A stretch of 18,773 nucleotides of DNA from WTJY01 sp045105475 (lineage in GTDB: Bacteria > Chloroflexota > Anaerolineae > Promineifilales > Promineifilaceae). The DNA is taken from NCBI GenBank assembly GCA_045105475.1, contig JBGCDP010000340.1, forward strand, positions 1 through 18,773, given 5' to 3'. The notes under the pieces were generated by a model, which searched no databases, was not told the DNA's origin, and was given only the letters and a program-made list of their open reading frames with translations. Position 1 is the first letter of the stretch, and each line of letters opens with the position of its first letter. Of the stretch, positions 8,492-16,458 are shown in pieces. Position numbers and translations under genes: made by a program.

Positions 8492-9291
8492 TCTGCAACA
8501 TTCCTATTCTCATGTACCACAGCATATCTAACTATGCTTCACCAAAGTTTAAGCGCTGGACCGTTTCTCCAGAGCAGTTTCGAAACCACCTCGTTACGAT
8601 TCAGCTACAAGGGTACACCCCGCTAACAGTGACAGATTATATTTGTAGCTTAAACAAACGGAGGCTACCTGAAAAGCCGATCCTAATTACGTTTGATGAC
8701 GGTTTCGAAGACTTTTATCAAGAAGCCTTGCCACTTCTCAGCCAGTTCGAAATGCCCGCTACCCTGTATGTCACAACAGGTTTTGTCGGTGAAACATCTC
8801 ACTGGCTAAATAAGATTGGCGAAGGCGGTCGGAAAATGCTTTCCGCCAATCAGATAGTCGAACTCCATAAAAATGGGATTGAAATCGGCGCGCATACTAT
8901 TTCGCACCCGCATCTAGATACCGTTCCGGAGTCGGATGCAGCAAGAGAAATACAGCTAAGCAAAATCTGGCTTGAAGCAATTATTGGGGAACGAGTCTAT
9001 TCATTTGCGTATCCACACGGCTACCATAGCCGACGTGTCAAGCGTATGGTTATTGATGCAGGGTTTACCTCAGCCTGCGGCGTCAAACATGCACTCAGCC
9101 ATCCGTTTGATGACCGCTTTGCATTGGCAAGAATTATTGTTAGTGATCGAGTAACGTCTGAGTCACTTAAGAGTTTGCTCGCAGGTGAGGGGCTAAAAGA
9201 AGTTCCGCTTAAAGAAACGTTCAAGACAAAAATGTGGCGCATGTATCGAAAGCATTCAGCAAAGCTAAATCTAGCGGGCAGCACCCTTTAA
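8488..9291 (+). CDS. Polysaccharide deacetylase (NodB/CE4 family)
   Basis: ATG 8488 overlaps the previous stop in an ATGA. The 267-residue protein shows the CE4 motifs in order: ITFDDGFEDF with catalytic-base Asp70 and metal-ligand Asp71, HTISH with metal-ligand His136 and His140, and FAYPHGYHS corresponding to motif 3. The N-terminal IPILMYHSI is the usual first strand of this family. The enzyme would remove N- or O-acetyl groups from a sugar polymer or lipid-linked intermediate. No signal peptide is evident, so it may act in the cytoplasm on the lipid-linked unit or use an unrecognised export route. Together with a 4-epimerase in the cluster this suggests an amino-sugar-containing glycan that is partly deacetylated (inference). 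Confidence 0.92.
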   Translation: MICNIPILMYHSISNYASPKFKRWTVSPEQFRNHLVTIQLQGYTPLTVTDYICSLNKRRLPEKPILITFDDGFEDFYQEALPLLSQFEMPATLYVTTGFVGETSHWLNKIGEGGRKMLSANQIVELHKNGIEIGAHTISHPHLDTVPESDAAREIQLSKIWLEAIIGERVYSFAYPHGYHSRRVKRMVIDAGFTSACGVKHALSHPFDDRFALARIIVSDRVTSESLKSLLAGEGLKEVPLKETFKTKMWRMYRKHSAKLNLAGSTL

Positions 9292-9295
9292 CATT

Positions 9296-10405
9296 ATGAG
9301 CATCAACACCGTTATACCATCTGAGGAGTCAATCGTATTTGATCCTAAAAGCCTAGCTCACCCCCAAGTTTTAGTGGGGCAAAATCTTTCTCTGCGAGAC
9401 TGGGCCCAAGCTTACCAAGCCGACATAGATGCTTTGGTGACCCAGTCTCCAGCATGGGCACAGGCGCTTCTTGAATTAGAAGGCCAGCAAAATGTGTCTA
9501 GGCTTTACAAATTTAAAGGCGACCGCAGGTTTTTATTGCCGTTGGTAAAAAAGCGAAATTTGTTAAATATCGGCGGCCATTACGGGTCTATGCCCCATAG
9601 CTGGGGGGTCGGCGGTTTATTATCGGCCGACAGGCCGACTGCGGCTGAAATGCAGGCGATTTGGGACGATCTGGTTCAACTTCCAGCCGCACAACTTCGC
9701 ATCCGCCCTAATCCATTACACAATCAAATTTGGGCAGATACCGCCCCTAAACACGCGATTCGGTTAGAGCGCAAAAGTCATATTATAGATCTCGAGGGTG
9801 GTTTCAAAACCATTTGGGAAACGAAGTTCAAATCGGTGACACGGCGCAATGTGCGCAAAGCTGAAAAATCTGACTTAACGGTTGAGTGCAACACTACAGC
9901 TGCCAATATCGAAGCTTTTTATTCATTGTTCAAACTTTCAATCAAACGTTGGGCAGACTATCAGAATGAACCTCACTTTTTAGCTAATTTTCGAGCTAAT
10001 CGTCGAGATCCAATCGAAAAGTTTCAAACCATCGCCCGGCACTTAGGTGCAGCATGTAGACTATGGGTTGCTAGAAAAAACGGCCAACCTGCGGCCGCAA
10101 TTTTGGTGCTCATGGACAACAATGCAAACTATACACGCGGCGTTATGAACCGTGATCTGGCGGCTCCAACGCGAGCCAATGATCTGCTACATAGATTGGC
10201 CATCGAAGATGCCTGCCAAGCGGGCTGTCGCTACTACCACATGGGTGAAACTGGTAATCTAGAATCATTAGCAAAGTTCAAACGCCGCTTTGGTGCTGAA
10301 GAATTTTGCTACAACGAATTTTATTTAGATAACTGGCACCTTTATCAAACAAAAAATGCGATTAAAGCGATGGTCAAGAAATTAATCCGCTTTAAAGACA
10401 CCTAA
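9296..10405 (+). CDS. FemAB/GNAT-like acyl- or aminoacyl-transferase
   Basis: The gene starts four bases after the deacetylase stop with no clear ribosome binding site, so coupling is likely. The 369-residue protein has the two-lobed layout of FemAB/BioF2-like GNAT proteins. It has an N-terminal lobe with YKFKGDRRFLLPLV and a GGHYGSMPHSWGVGG segment. The second lobe has KFKSVTRRNVRKAEKSDLTV, the characteristic basic helix of this group, then a C-terminal core ending LESLAKFKRRFGA. Members attach amino acids or acyl groups to peptidoglycan or surface-glycan amines. Relatives are common in exopolysaccharide loci, including exosortase-linked ones, but no exosortase is visible here. It could modify the amino groups exposed by the neighbouring deacetylase (inference). 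The substrate is unknown. Confidence 0.75.
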   Translation: MSINTVIPSEESIVFDPKSLAHPQVLVGQNLSLRDWAQAYQADIDALVTQSPAWAQALLELEGQQNVSRLYKFKGDRRFLLPLVKKRNLLNIGGHYGSMPHSWGVGGLLSADRPTAAEMQAIWDDLVQLPAAQLRIRPNPLHNQIWADTAPKHAIRLERKSHIIDLEGGFKTIWETKFKSVTRRNVRKAEKSDLTVECNTTAANIEAFYSLFKLSIKRWADYQNEPHFLANFRANRRDPIEKFQTIARHLGAACRLWVARKNGQPAAAILVLMDNNANYTRGVMNRDLAAPTRANDLLHRLAIEDACQAGCRYYHMGETGNLESLAKFKRRFGAEEFCYNEFYLDNWHLYQTKNAIKAMVKKLIRFKDT

Positions 10406-10410
10406 GATCG

Positions 10411-11262
10411 ATGATGCGCCACTTCCCAAGAACACCCTCAATCTACATTGGCATCCCTTTTGTGCTATTCGTTCTGATTCTGATGGCTATTACTCAGCGT
10501 AATCAAACATCGACCTCGTTAGTGCCACCAGCAGAAGGACTTAAGCTGGTTTTTGCAGACGAATTTGACCAACACGAATTGGATTCATCAAAGTGGGCCG
10601 ATTGTTATTGGTGGGATGTTGAAGGGTGCACCAATAAAGGCAATAGTGAGCTGGAATGGTATTTGCCAGAAAATGTAAAAGTCGGCAGGGGGAGTCTCAT
10701 CCTTGAAGCAAGAAAAGAAATGGTCACGAACCCTAATAGAGAACTATTCCCATACTCTTCCGGTATGGTTACAACCGGCCGTAATGTGTCTGACACAGAC
10801 ATACCCGCTAACTTTAGTTTTCAATTTGGTTATGTTGAGGTCAAAGCGAAATTCCCGGCCGGTAAAGGATTATGGCCCGCCATTTGGTTGCTACCAATTA
10901 CGCATGAATCACGGCCGGAAATTGACATCCTCGAAATATTAGGTGATGAGATGAATGCCGCACGTATGCACATTCACTACATCGATAGCGATCAACAAAG
11001 ACAAAGCGTAGGACATACTCAATTTGTGCCCAATCTAGGTGAGGGTTGGCAAACCATTGGGCTTGACTGGCAGCCCGATCGGGTGACCTGGTTTCTAAAT
11101 GGGGACCTGATTTGGGAAGTGACTGATCCCGAAGTCATCCCCCAAGAATCGCTCTACTTGATTATTAATTTGGCTGTAGGCGGTGACTATCCAGGGTCAC
11201 CTAACAGCACGACAGTTTTTCCGTCTCAGGTCGAAGTTGACTATGTTCGTATCTGGCAATAA
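10411..11262 (+). CDS. GH16 family glycoside hydrolase, membrane-anchored
   Basis: The gene starts at ATG 10411 (or 10414), five bases after the previous stop. The 283-residue protein has an N-terminal hydrophobic segment at about residues 11-28 (IYIGIPFVLFVLILMAI) that works as an uncleaved anchor or signal peptide, placing the enzyme outside the membrane. The GH16 jelly-roll follows, from LVFADEFDQHELDSSKW to the terminal strand VEVDYVRIWQ. The active-site motif EIDILE is complete: nucleophile Glu170, Asp172 and acid/base Glu175. GH16 enzymes cleave beta-1,3/1,4-glucans and related galactans, or transglycosylate. In this cluster it probably trims, releases or remodels the exported polymer. 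Length is normal for a single-domain member. Confidence 0.94.
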   Translation: MMRHFPRTPSIYIGIPFVLFVLILMAITQRNQTSTSLVPPAEGLKLVFADEFDQHELDSSKWADCYWWDVEGCTNKGNSELEWYLPENVKVGRGSLILEARKEMVTNPNRELFPYSSGMVTTGRNVSDTDIPANFSFQFGYVEVKAKFPAGKGLWPAIWLLPITHESRPEIDILEILGDEMNAARMHIHYIDSDQQRQSVGHTQFVPNLGEGWQTIGLDWQPDRVTWFLNGDLIWEVTDPEVIPQESLYLIINLAVGGDYPGSPNSTTVFPSQVEVDYVRIWQ

Positions 11263-11290
11263 TCAGCCTTAATTTAGTCTATTAGCAACT

Positions 11291-13651
11291 ATGTCTCTCA
11301 CGGCACAAACAAACTTAAATCAAAAACTAGCGAAGTTACGCACACATCTAAATACACCTCTCTACAAAAACGGTTATGCCCTTGTCTCAAGCTCATTACT
11401 TACATCAGCTCTAGGCATGGTTTACTGGCTGCTTGCAGCACGCTTCTACACAGCTGAGGCGATTGGTATTAGTTCAGCCCTCATCTCAATGATGCTGTTC
11501 ATTGTTAACCTCTCCCATCTTAATTTGCCCAATGGCTTAAATCGCTTTGTGCCAGGGGCTGGCGACCAAACCAAAAAGCTCATCGGACTAGCATATGCAA
11601 CGGCCGTCTCAATTTCGGCCATTGCCAGCATCATTTTTATTTTAGGCATTTCCTATTGGGCCCCCAGCTTAGAAACAACTTTTGGAGAGGGTCGCTGGCT
11701 GAGCATCTTATTTGTCTGCGCCACAATGGGTTGGTGCATTTTTGTGCTGCAAGACAGTGCCTTGACCGGACTACGCCAAGCGATCTGGATTCCGGCCGAA
11801 AACTTGGCCTTTGCATTGGCTAAAATTGCGCTATTGGTTCTTGTTGTATCGATGTTTCCGATATCGGGCGTTTTCGTATCATGGATATTGCCTGTATTTT
11901 TGCTGCTACCTCTCATCAATTGGCTGATCTTCGGCAAGATTATTCCCACGCACCCAAATAGCAACACCCCCCCAACAGAGTCGATAACTATAAAAGCTGT
12001 TGGAAAATTTATCTTCTCAGATTACGTTGCTTCTGCAGTTTGGATGGCAACGACCAATCTACTGCCGCTATTGGTGCTCGAAACGTTAGGAGCGGCCGAA
12101 AGTGCATGGTTCTATCTGGCATGGAACATATCTTATGCACTCTATTTAATTAGCCGCAACATGGGGATGTCATTGATTACCGAAGGGTCATCTGATCCTT
12201 CTCAGCTTTTCAAACTAGCGTACCAAACTGTGATGAAGAGCTTTATGATCGTTATACCCATCGCTACAGCCCTTTACATTGTGACGCCCATCCTGCTTAG
12301 TTTTTATGGAAGTGATTACGTTGCAAATACCGCACCGCTTTTAAGATTATTTACAGTGTCAGCCATTCCGGGAACGATTATTACGGTATATACAGGTTAC
12401 CTTCGTGTCCGAAAAAAAATGCTTCAACTCGTCATTATTCTAAGTGGGCAAGGGTTTTTAGTTCTAGGCTTCAGCCTATTATGGATGAAGCGTTTCGGCT
12501 TAGAAGGAATCGGTTATGGATGGCTTTTTACACAGGTAATCATCGCTGGTTTGATCATTATCGGTGTTCCAAAGCTTTTACTTACCCCCTGGTTCAATCG
12601 CATAGCACAGTTATTTAAAGGTCAAGAATCAGACGGGAGCCCGTCAAGTAGCGTCTTAGACCAAAAGTTGAATACACTAGTCTTTCAAACCTGTCTTAAT
12701 AATCAATCGGCTAAAAGCCGAATATCACTAAATTCAATTATCCAAGCTCAAACAACAACGCATGGTAATGTCAAAGTATTTTTCGTTGGTGAGGGAGGCA
12801 AAGATCCAGTAGCGGTATTCAAGATCTGCAACAGCCAATCGGCCGGGCAGTCATTGGGGCACCATGCCGATACGCTTAGAACGGTTCAAACGAATCGAGG
12901 GCAAGCATTACAGTTTGCAATCCCACAAATCTTAGCGACTTATAAGCACAAAGAAATAAGCGCTGTTCTGGAAACAAAACTCCCTGGAATCACGCTGGAT
13001 AGCTACTTGGAACAAGAAAAAAATCGGTCATTAAAGCCTATAATCGAAAATACTTTTACAGCGTTGGCCTCTTACTACCAATATAAAGAAACCCTCCCCA
13101 TCAACATACCCGCAAAAGTTTTAGAAAAGCTGGTAGCTCAACCTATTGCGCTTATCGAAAAGGAGCTTGGCTGGTTAAATAAAACGTTTATCGGCCGCAA
13201 GTTGCAGGCGATAACGCACGAATTGATTACTACCTTGCAGGCTAACAGAATACGCTTAGGGCCGATTCATGGAGATTTATGGCCTGGAAACATCATGTTA
13301 GACCCAGAAACCGGCCAGATGACCGGTCTAATCGATTGGGAAACCGCACAAGAAGAATCATATCCGGCCGTCGATCTTTTTCATCTACTATTAACCACCA
13401 CAGCTCAAATAGAAAATAAAGAGTTAGGGTCAACCGTTATTAGCACTCTAAAGCGGCCGCGCTCTTATAGCTCAGCCACCTACGCAACTTACGATTCCAA
13501 TCCTTTAAAATCGGCCTGCGAAAGTGATCGAGCCATCATCTTGTTGGCTTGGCTGCACCACCTCAAGTCAAATCTCTCGAAAAACGATACATTTACCAAG
13601 CATTATTATTGGTTATTCCAGAATGTAATATCCGTGTTGGCAAGAATTTAA
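11291..13651 (+). CDS. Wzx-like polysaccharide flippase fused to APH-type kinase
   Basis: One uninterrupted 786-residue frame. Residues 1 to about 435 form a polytopic MOP/Wzx-type flippase with about 12 hydrophobic helices and the usual N-terminal LAARFYTAEAIGISSALISM region. A hydrophilic linker (about 440-460) leads to an aminoglycoside-phosphotransferase/kinase-like domain (about 465-786). That domain has the ATP-lysine candidate Lys511 in VAVFKIC, the catalytic loop HGDLWPGN (His660, Asp662, Asn667) and the Mg-binding LIDWE (Asp682). All core kinase residues are present, so the domain looks active. It might phosphorylate a sugar, a lipid-linked intermediate or a protein partner, coupling phosphorylation to flipping (inference). 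The start follows a 28-base gap with no good Shine-Dalgarno. It overlaps the next gene by one base (TAATG). Confidence 0.87.
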   Translation: MSLTAQTNLNQKLAKLRTHLNTPLYKNGYALVSSSLLTSALGMVYWLLAARFYTAEAIGISSALISMMLFIVNLSHLNLPNGLNRFVPGAGDQTKKLIGLAYATAVSISAIASIIFILGISYWAPSLETTFGEGRWLSILFVCATMGWCIFVLQDSALTGLRQAIWIPAENLAFALAKIALLVLVVSMFPISGVFVSWILPVFLLLPLINWLIFGKIIPTHPNSNTPPTESITIKAVGKFIFSDYVASAVWMATTNLLPLLVLETLGAAESAWFYLAWNISYALYLISRNMGMSLITEGSSDPSQLFKLAYQTVMKSFMIVIPIATALYIVTPILLSFYGSDYVANTAPLLRLFTVSAIPGTIITVYTGYLRVRKKMLQLVIILSGQGFLVLGFSLLWMKRFGLEGIGYGWLFTQVIIAGLIIIGVPKLLLTPWFNRIAQLFKGQESDGSPSSSVLDQKLNTLVFQTCLNNQSAKSRISLNSIIQAQTTTHGNVKVFFVGEGGKDPVAVFKICNSQSAGQSLGHHADTLRTVQTNRGQALQFAIPQILATYKHKEISAVLETKLPGITLDSYLEQEKNRSLKPIIENTFTALASYYQYKETLPINIPAKVLEKLVAQPIALIEKELGWLNKTFIGRKLQAITHELITTLQANRIRLGPIHGDLWPGNIMLDPETGQMTGLIDWETAQEESYPAVDLFHLLLTTTAQIENKELGSTVISTLKRPRSYSSATYATYDSNPLKSACESDRAIILLAWLHHLKSNLSKNDTFTKHYYWLFQNVISVLARI

Positions 13652-15552
13652 TGACAACCAGTTTTCGTCCTTTCGACAAAACAGAATCAAAGCAAATCAA
13701 TATGCTTCTCTCGAAGCTGATTGTCTTTTTCCAAGAGCATTCAGGGTATTTATATACACTGTTTTTAGGAGGGTCGCTTCTAGCATGGTTTACCCTATTG
13801 GGTTCTGTTGATCCGGCACAAATGACAGACATTGGTCTTCTTTCAGTTTTACCAAAATTTTGCTACGTCATTTTGATCGCGGTAATCACCAGTTTTTTAT
13901 GGTTACTGCACACCGATCCAGCCGCCCAACGCACTCTAGCCAGCCACCTCTTTACCCTCATCTTTTTTATCCATGCAACCCCAACTGTCCTTTACCAAAC
14001 GCTACGTTATTCATGGGCATGGAAACATGTTGGGGTTATCGAATTCATATTACGCAACCAAAAAGTTGATCGGTACAGTCAGTTTTTAGATGCATATCAC
14101 AACTGGCCAGGTTTCTTTGTTCTAAATGCGTTTTTTACAGAAAGCGCAGGACTGGGTCTCCCTTTGAACTTTGCAGTTTGGGCACCCTTGTTTTTCGGAA
14201 TAATCAACGCGATTCTGGTTTATCTATTGGCTGACTCATTAAGCTATATTAAACCCTTGAAATGGATGGCGACATTCATCTTTATTCTTACAAACTGGAT
14301 AGGCCAAGATTATTTTGCACCACAAGCCCTTGCATTCTTTCAGCATCTGCTTTTAATCGTGTGCATCATTCGCTGGTTTCGGCCGACGATGGCCGCCTCC
14401 ACAGAAAGATACCGGCCGATTTCAACCCATCCAATCAAACGAGGGTGGCAACTTTTCCAAGCGATTTATAGACAAGACCTTGAGGTTAAAACCCCGACAG
14501 AAGTCAGTAAATTTTTTAGCTTCAAAGCACTATTCGTCATTTTGTTGTATACCAATATTGTTGCGAGCCATCAGCTGACGCCGATTATGGCTCTGCTTGT
14601 TATTGGATTATTAGTCATCACCGGCCGTTGTTCATGGATCAGCCTGCCGGTCATCATGTTTGTCATTTTGCTCGCATGGAACACCCTATTTGCAGGCCCA
14701 TTTTTCTTTGCACACATCTTGGGTGAATTGGAAGATTTCGGCAAATTAGCCAGTAACGCAGAAGAAACCTTGCAAGACATTGGGCAAGCCAGCGCGGGAC
14801 AAAAGCTCGTTGCCCAATTAGGCCGATATTTAACGGTTGCGGTTGGGTTTTTGGCGATGCTGGGCGGGGTACGCCGCCTGCATAATGGTCTGTTTGATGT
14901 CACGTTACTGGTGTTAATTATTGCTCCGATTGGCCTAGTGGCAGGTGGATCGTACGGGGGTGAAGTCCTGTTTCGTGTCTATCTATTTGTCATTCCGTTT
15001 CTAAGTATTTTAGTCGCGGCCCTTTTTTACCCCACATCTGATCACGGCCGTCATTTTACAACCTTCCTCTCGGCCGTCCTTGTTTCATGCTTGCTGCTGA
15101 CCGGCTTCTTATTCGCCTATTTTGGCAAAGACAAACAATATTATTTCAGTCCAGATGAACTCAGTGCGGCCGAATATCTCTACTCAACCGCTCCTCCGAA
15201 TTCACTTCTCATCGAAGGGTCAAAAAACTACCCGTCACAATTTACCAACTACGAAAACTTTTTCTACGTTCCGATTTCACGAGAAAAACCAGACGTCATT
15301 AGCAAAATCCTCGAACATCCGGTTGCAGAAATGTCACGCTGGATGTCGAGTGATCGCTTCTCGGCCGCTTATCTCTTTATTACATCGAGCCAAAAAGCAG
15401 AGGTTGAAGCGTTAGGCATTATGCCAAAAGGTGCCCTCGATCAATTTGAACAAGAGCTAATGGCTTCAGGCATGTTCAGGATTGAATACGACACGCCTGA
15501 CGCCAAAATTTACAGGCTGATTCCTGAAACAGAGCTAGAAAACGATGGCTAA
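13651..15552 (+). CDS. Polytopic membrane protein, GT-C glycosyltransferase/polymerase candidate
   Basis: The start ATG 13651 forms TAATG with the flippase stop; a longer ATG at 13549 would run deep into the flippase gene. The 633-residue protein has about 11-12 membrane helices and a C-terminal soluble domain of about 110 residues (from LSAAEYLYSTAPPNS), likely extracytoplasmic. A large loop after the third helix (TLRYSWAWKHVGVIEFI, YHNWPGFF) resembles the first extracytoplasmic loop of GT-C enzymes, which use polyprenyl-phosphate sugars, but I cannot assign a named family. HQLTPIMAL, in a later helix, is another striking conserved-looking motif. In context it could be the missing polymerase or a transferase using the lipid-sugar made by the first GT2. 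It overlaps the next gene by eight bases. Confidence 0.65.
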   Translation: MTTSFRPFDKTESKQINMLLSKLIVFFQEHSGYLYTLFLGGSLLAWFTLLGSVDPAQMTDIGLLSVLPKFCYVILIAVITSFLWLLHTDPAAQRTLASHLFTLIFFIHATPTVLYQTLRYSWAWKHVGVIEFILRNQKVDRYSQFLDAYHNWPGFFVLNAFFTESAGLGLPLNFAVWAPLFFGIINAILVYLLADSLSYIKPLKWMATFIFILTNWIGQDYFAPQALAFFQHLLLIVCIIRWFRPTMAASTERYRPISTHPIKRGWQLFQAIYRQDLEVKTPTEVSKFFSFKALFVILLYTNIVASHQLTPIMALLVIGLLVITGRCSWISLPVIMFVILLAWNTLFAGPFFFAHILGELEDFGKLASNAEETLQDIGQASAGQKLVAQLGRYLTVAVGFLAMLGGVRRLHNGLFDVTLLVLIIAPIGLVAGGSYGGEVLFRVYLFVIPFLSILVAALFYPTSDHGRHFTTFLSAVLVSCLLLTGFLFAYFGKDKQYYFSPDELSAAEYLYSTAPPNSLLIEGSKNYPSQFTNYENFFYVPISREKPDVISKILEHPVAEMSRWMSSDRFSAAYLFITSSQKAEVEALGIMPKGALDQFEQELMASGMFRIEYDTPDAKIYRLIPETELENDG

Positions 15553-16453
15553 CTCGCTTAAATTTTCCTTCCACAATCAAAAACGATTTATCGACCAAGT
15601 CCTGCTTTTTTCACTATTGCCCGGTTCAGCAATCATTTTTTTCTTGTGGTTTGACTTCAGCAATAGCATCAGAACGCTAATCACTATTTTATTCCTCAGT
15701 TTTTACCCTGGTTACTTATTGGTACGCCGGGTCGCTATCGAGGGAGATATCTTTAAACTTGTTTTATCAGTAGGGCTCAGTCTCTCATTGATGACCACAT
15801 TAGCCTTAACAACGCTCACACTTAGCTTTTGGAATCCTGTTTTCCAAACAGCCATCCTGGTCTTCATTGTCATGGCCGATGCTTTGCTGGGAAAAAGCTC
15901 TTTATTCAGACCATCCCCAGCCAAGGTCAACATCCCACTTTTAGAGGACCCTGCTACAAAGTTAGCCGTAAATCGACCTTTTGATGAAATAATCATTTCG
16001 AGAAAAACACGAATTGAACAACGGCCGCTTTTCGCTTCAAAATCAAACTATATTTGGGGAGTTGAAGTGCTCACGATTAATAATAAATATGGATATCAGG
16101 CAATCAAGGTTCTCTTTATCTCCGATTTAATAACACAAAAATGCCTTAACATTATTCACCTTGAAACACATTCACCCCAGTTTGTAATTTCTCAATTGTC
16201 ATGGTTATTTTTGACAGATGAACCGCCCGTCTATCTAGAAATCCACCCCATTAGCGAAACGGATGGCTATATTTATTTTGATTGGCTACAAAAGAACTAC
16301 GCGACTGTTAGCCTCATTCCACCAGACAAAAACAATCGAACGAAAGCGGTCCAGACGCTTTGTCACGACCTAAAACGGCTAAAACCTGCAGCCAACATGA
16401 CGCTTAAAAAACAGCTCGAAATTTGGAAAAACAGTTATAACGCGAGATTATAA
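15545..16453 (+). CDS. DUF1616-like four-TM protein fused to a degenerate DD35E integrase domain
   Basis: 302 residues; ATG 15545 overlaps the previous gene by eight bases. Residues 17-115 hold four hydrophobic helices with LSFYPGYLLVRR and LSVGLSLSLM, as in DUF1616-type proteins. Residues about 160-302 match, by eye, the order of an rve/IS3-type integrase core. W171-G-V-E174 sits where W-x-x-D is expected, FISDLITQKCL where viDl-sR-il lies, and IHPISET-x8-WL where xDNGSEF-x8-WL lies. PPDKNNRTKAVQTL then replaces P-G-K-P-x-x-N-G-x-V-E-S-F, and IWKNSYNAR the terminal W-x-x-YN-x-R. The catalytic acids would be Glu174, His234 and Gln270; the 35 residues between the last two equal classic DD35E spacing. 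A strand-transfer activity is therefore unlikely. The domain would face the cytoplasm. Codon use and CGGCCG content resemble the neighbours. Confidence 0.7.
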   Translation: MANSLKFSFHNQKRFIDQVLLFSLLPGSAIIFFLWFDFSNSIRTLITILFLSFYPGYLLVRRVAIEGDIFKLVLSVGLSLSLMTTLALTTLTLSFWNPVFQTAILVFIVMADALLGKSSLFRPSPAKVNIPLLEDPATKLAVNRPFDEIIISRKTRIEQRPLFASKSNYIWGVEVLTINNKYGYQAIKVLFISDLITQKCLNIIHLETHSPQFVISQLSWLFLTDEPPVYLEIHPISETDGYIYFDWLQKNYATVSLIPPDKNNRTKAVQTLCHDLKRLKPAANMTLKKQLEIWKNSYNARL

Positions 16454-16458
16454 ATCCC

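Noticed and set aside
13549..13650. ATG at 13549 as start of the GT-C-like protein
   Set aside because: It would overlap the kinase domain of the flippase fusion by about 100 bases. ATG 13651 makes a tidy TAATG junction.
15545..16453. Active insertion sequence
   Set aside because: No terminal inverted repeats or target duplication were seen, the frame is fused to membrane helices, and all three catalytic acids appear replaced.
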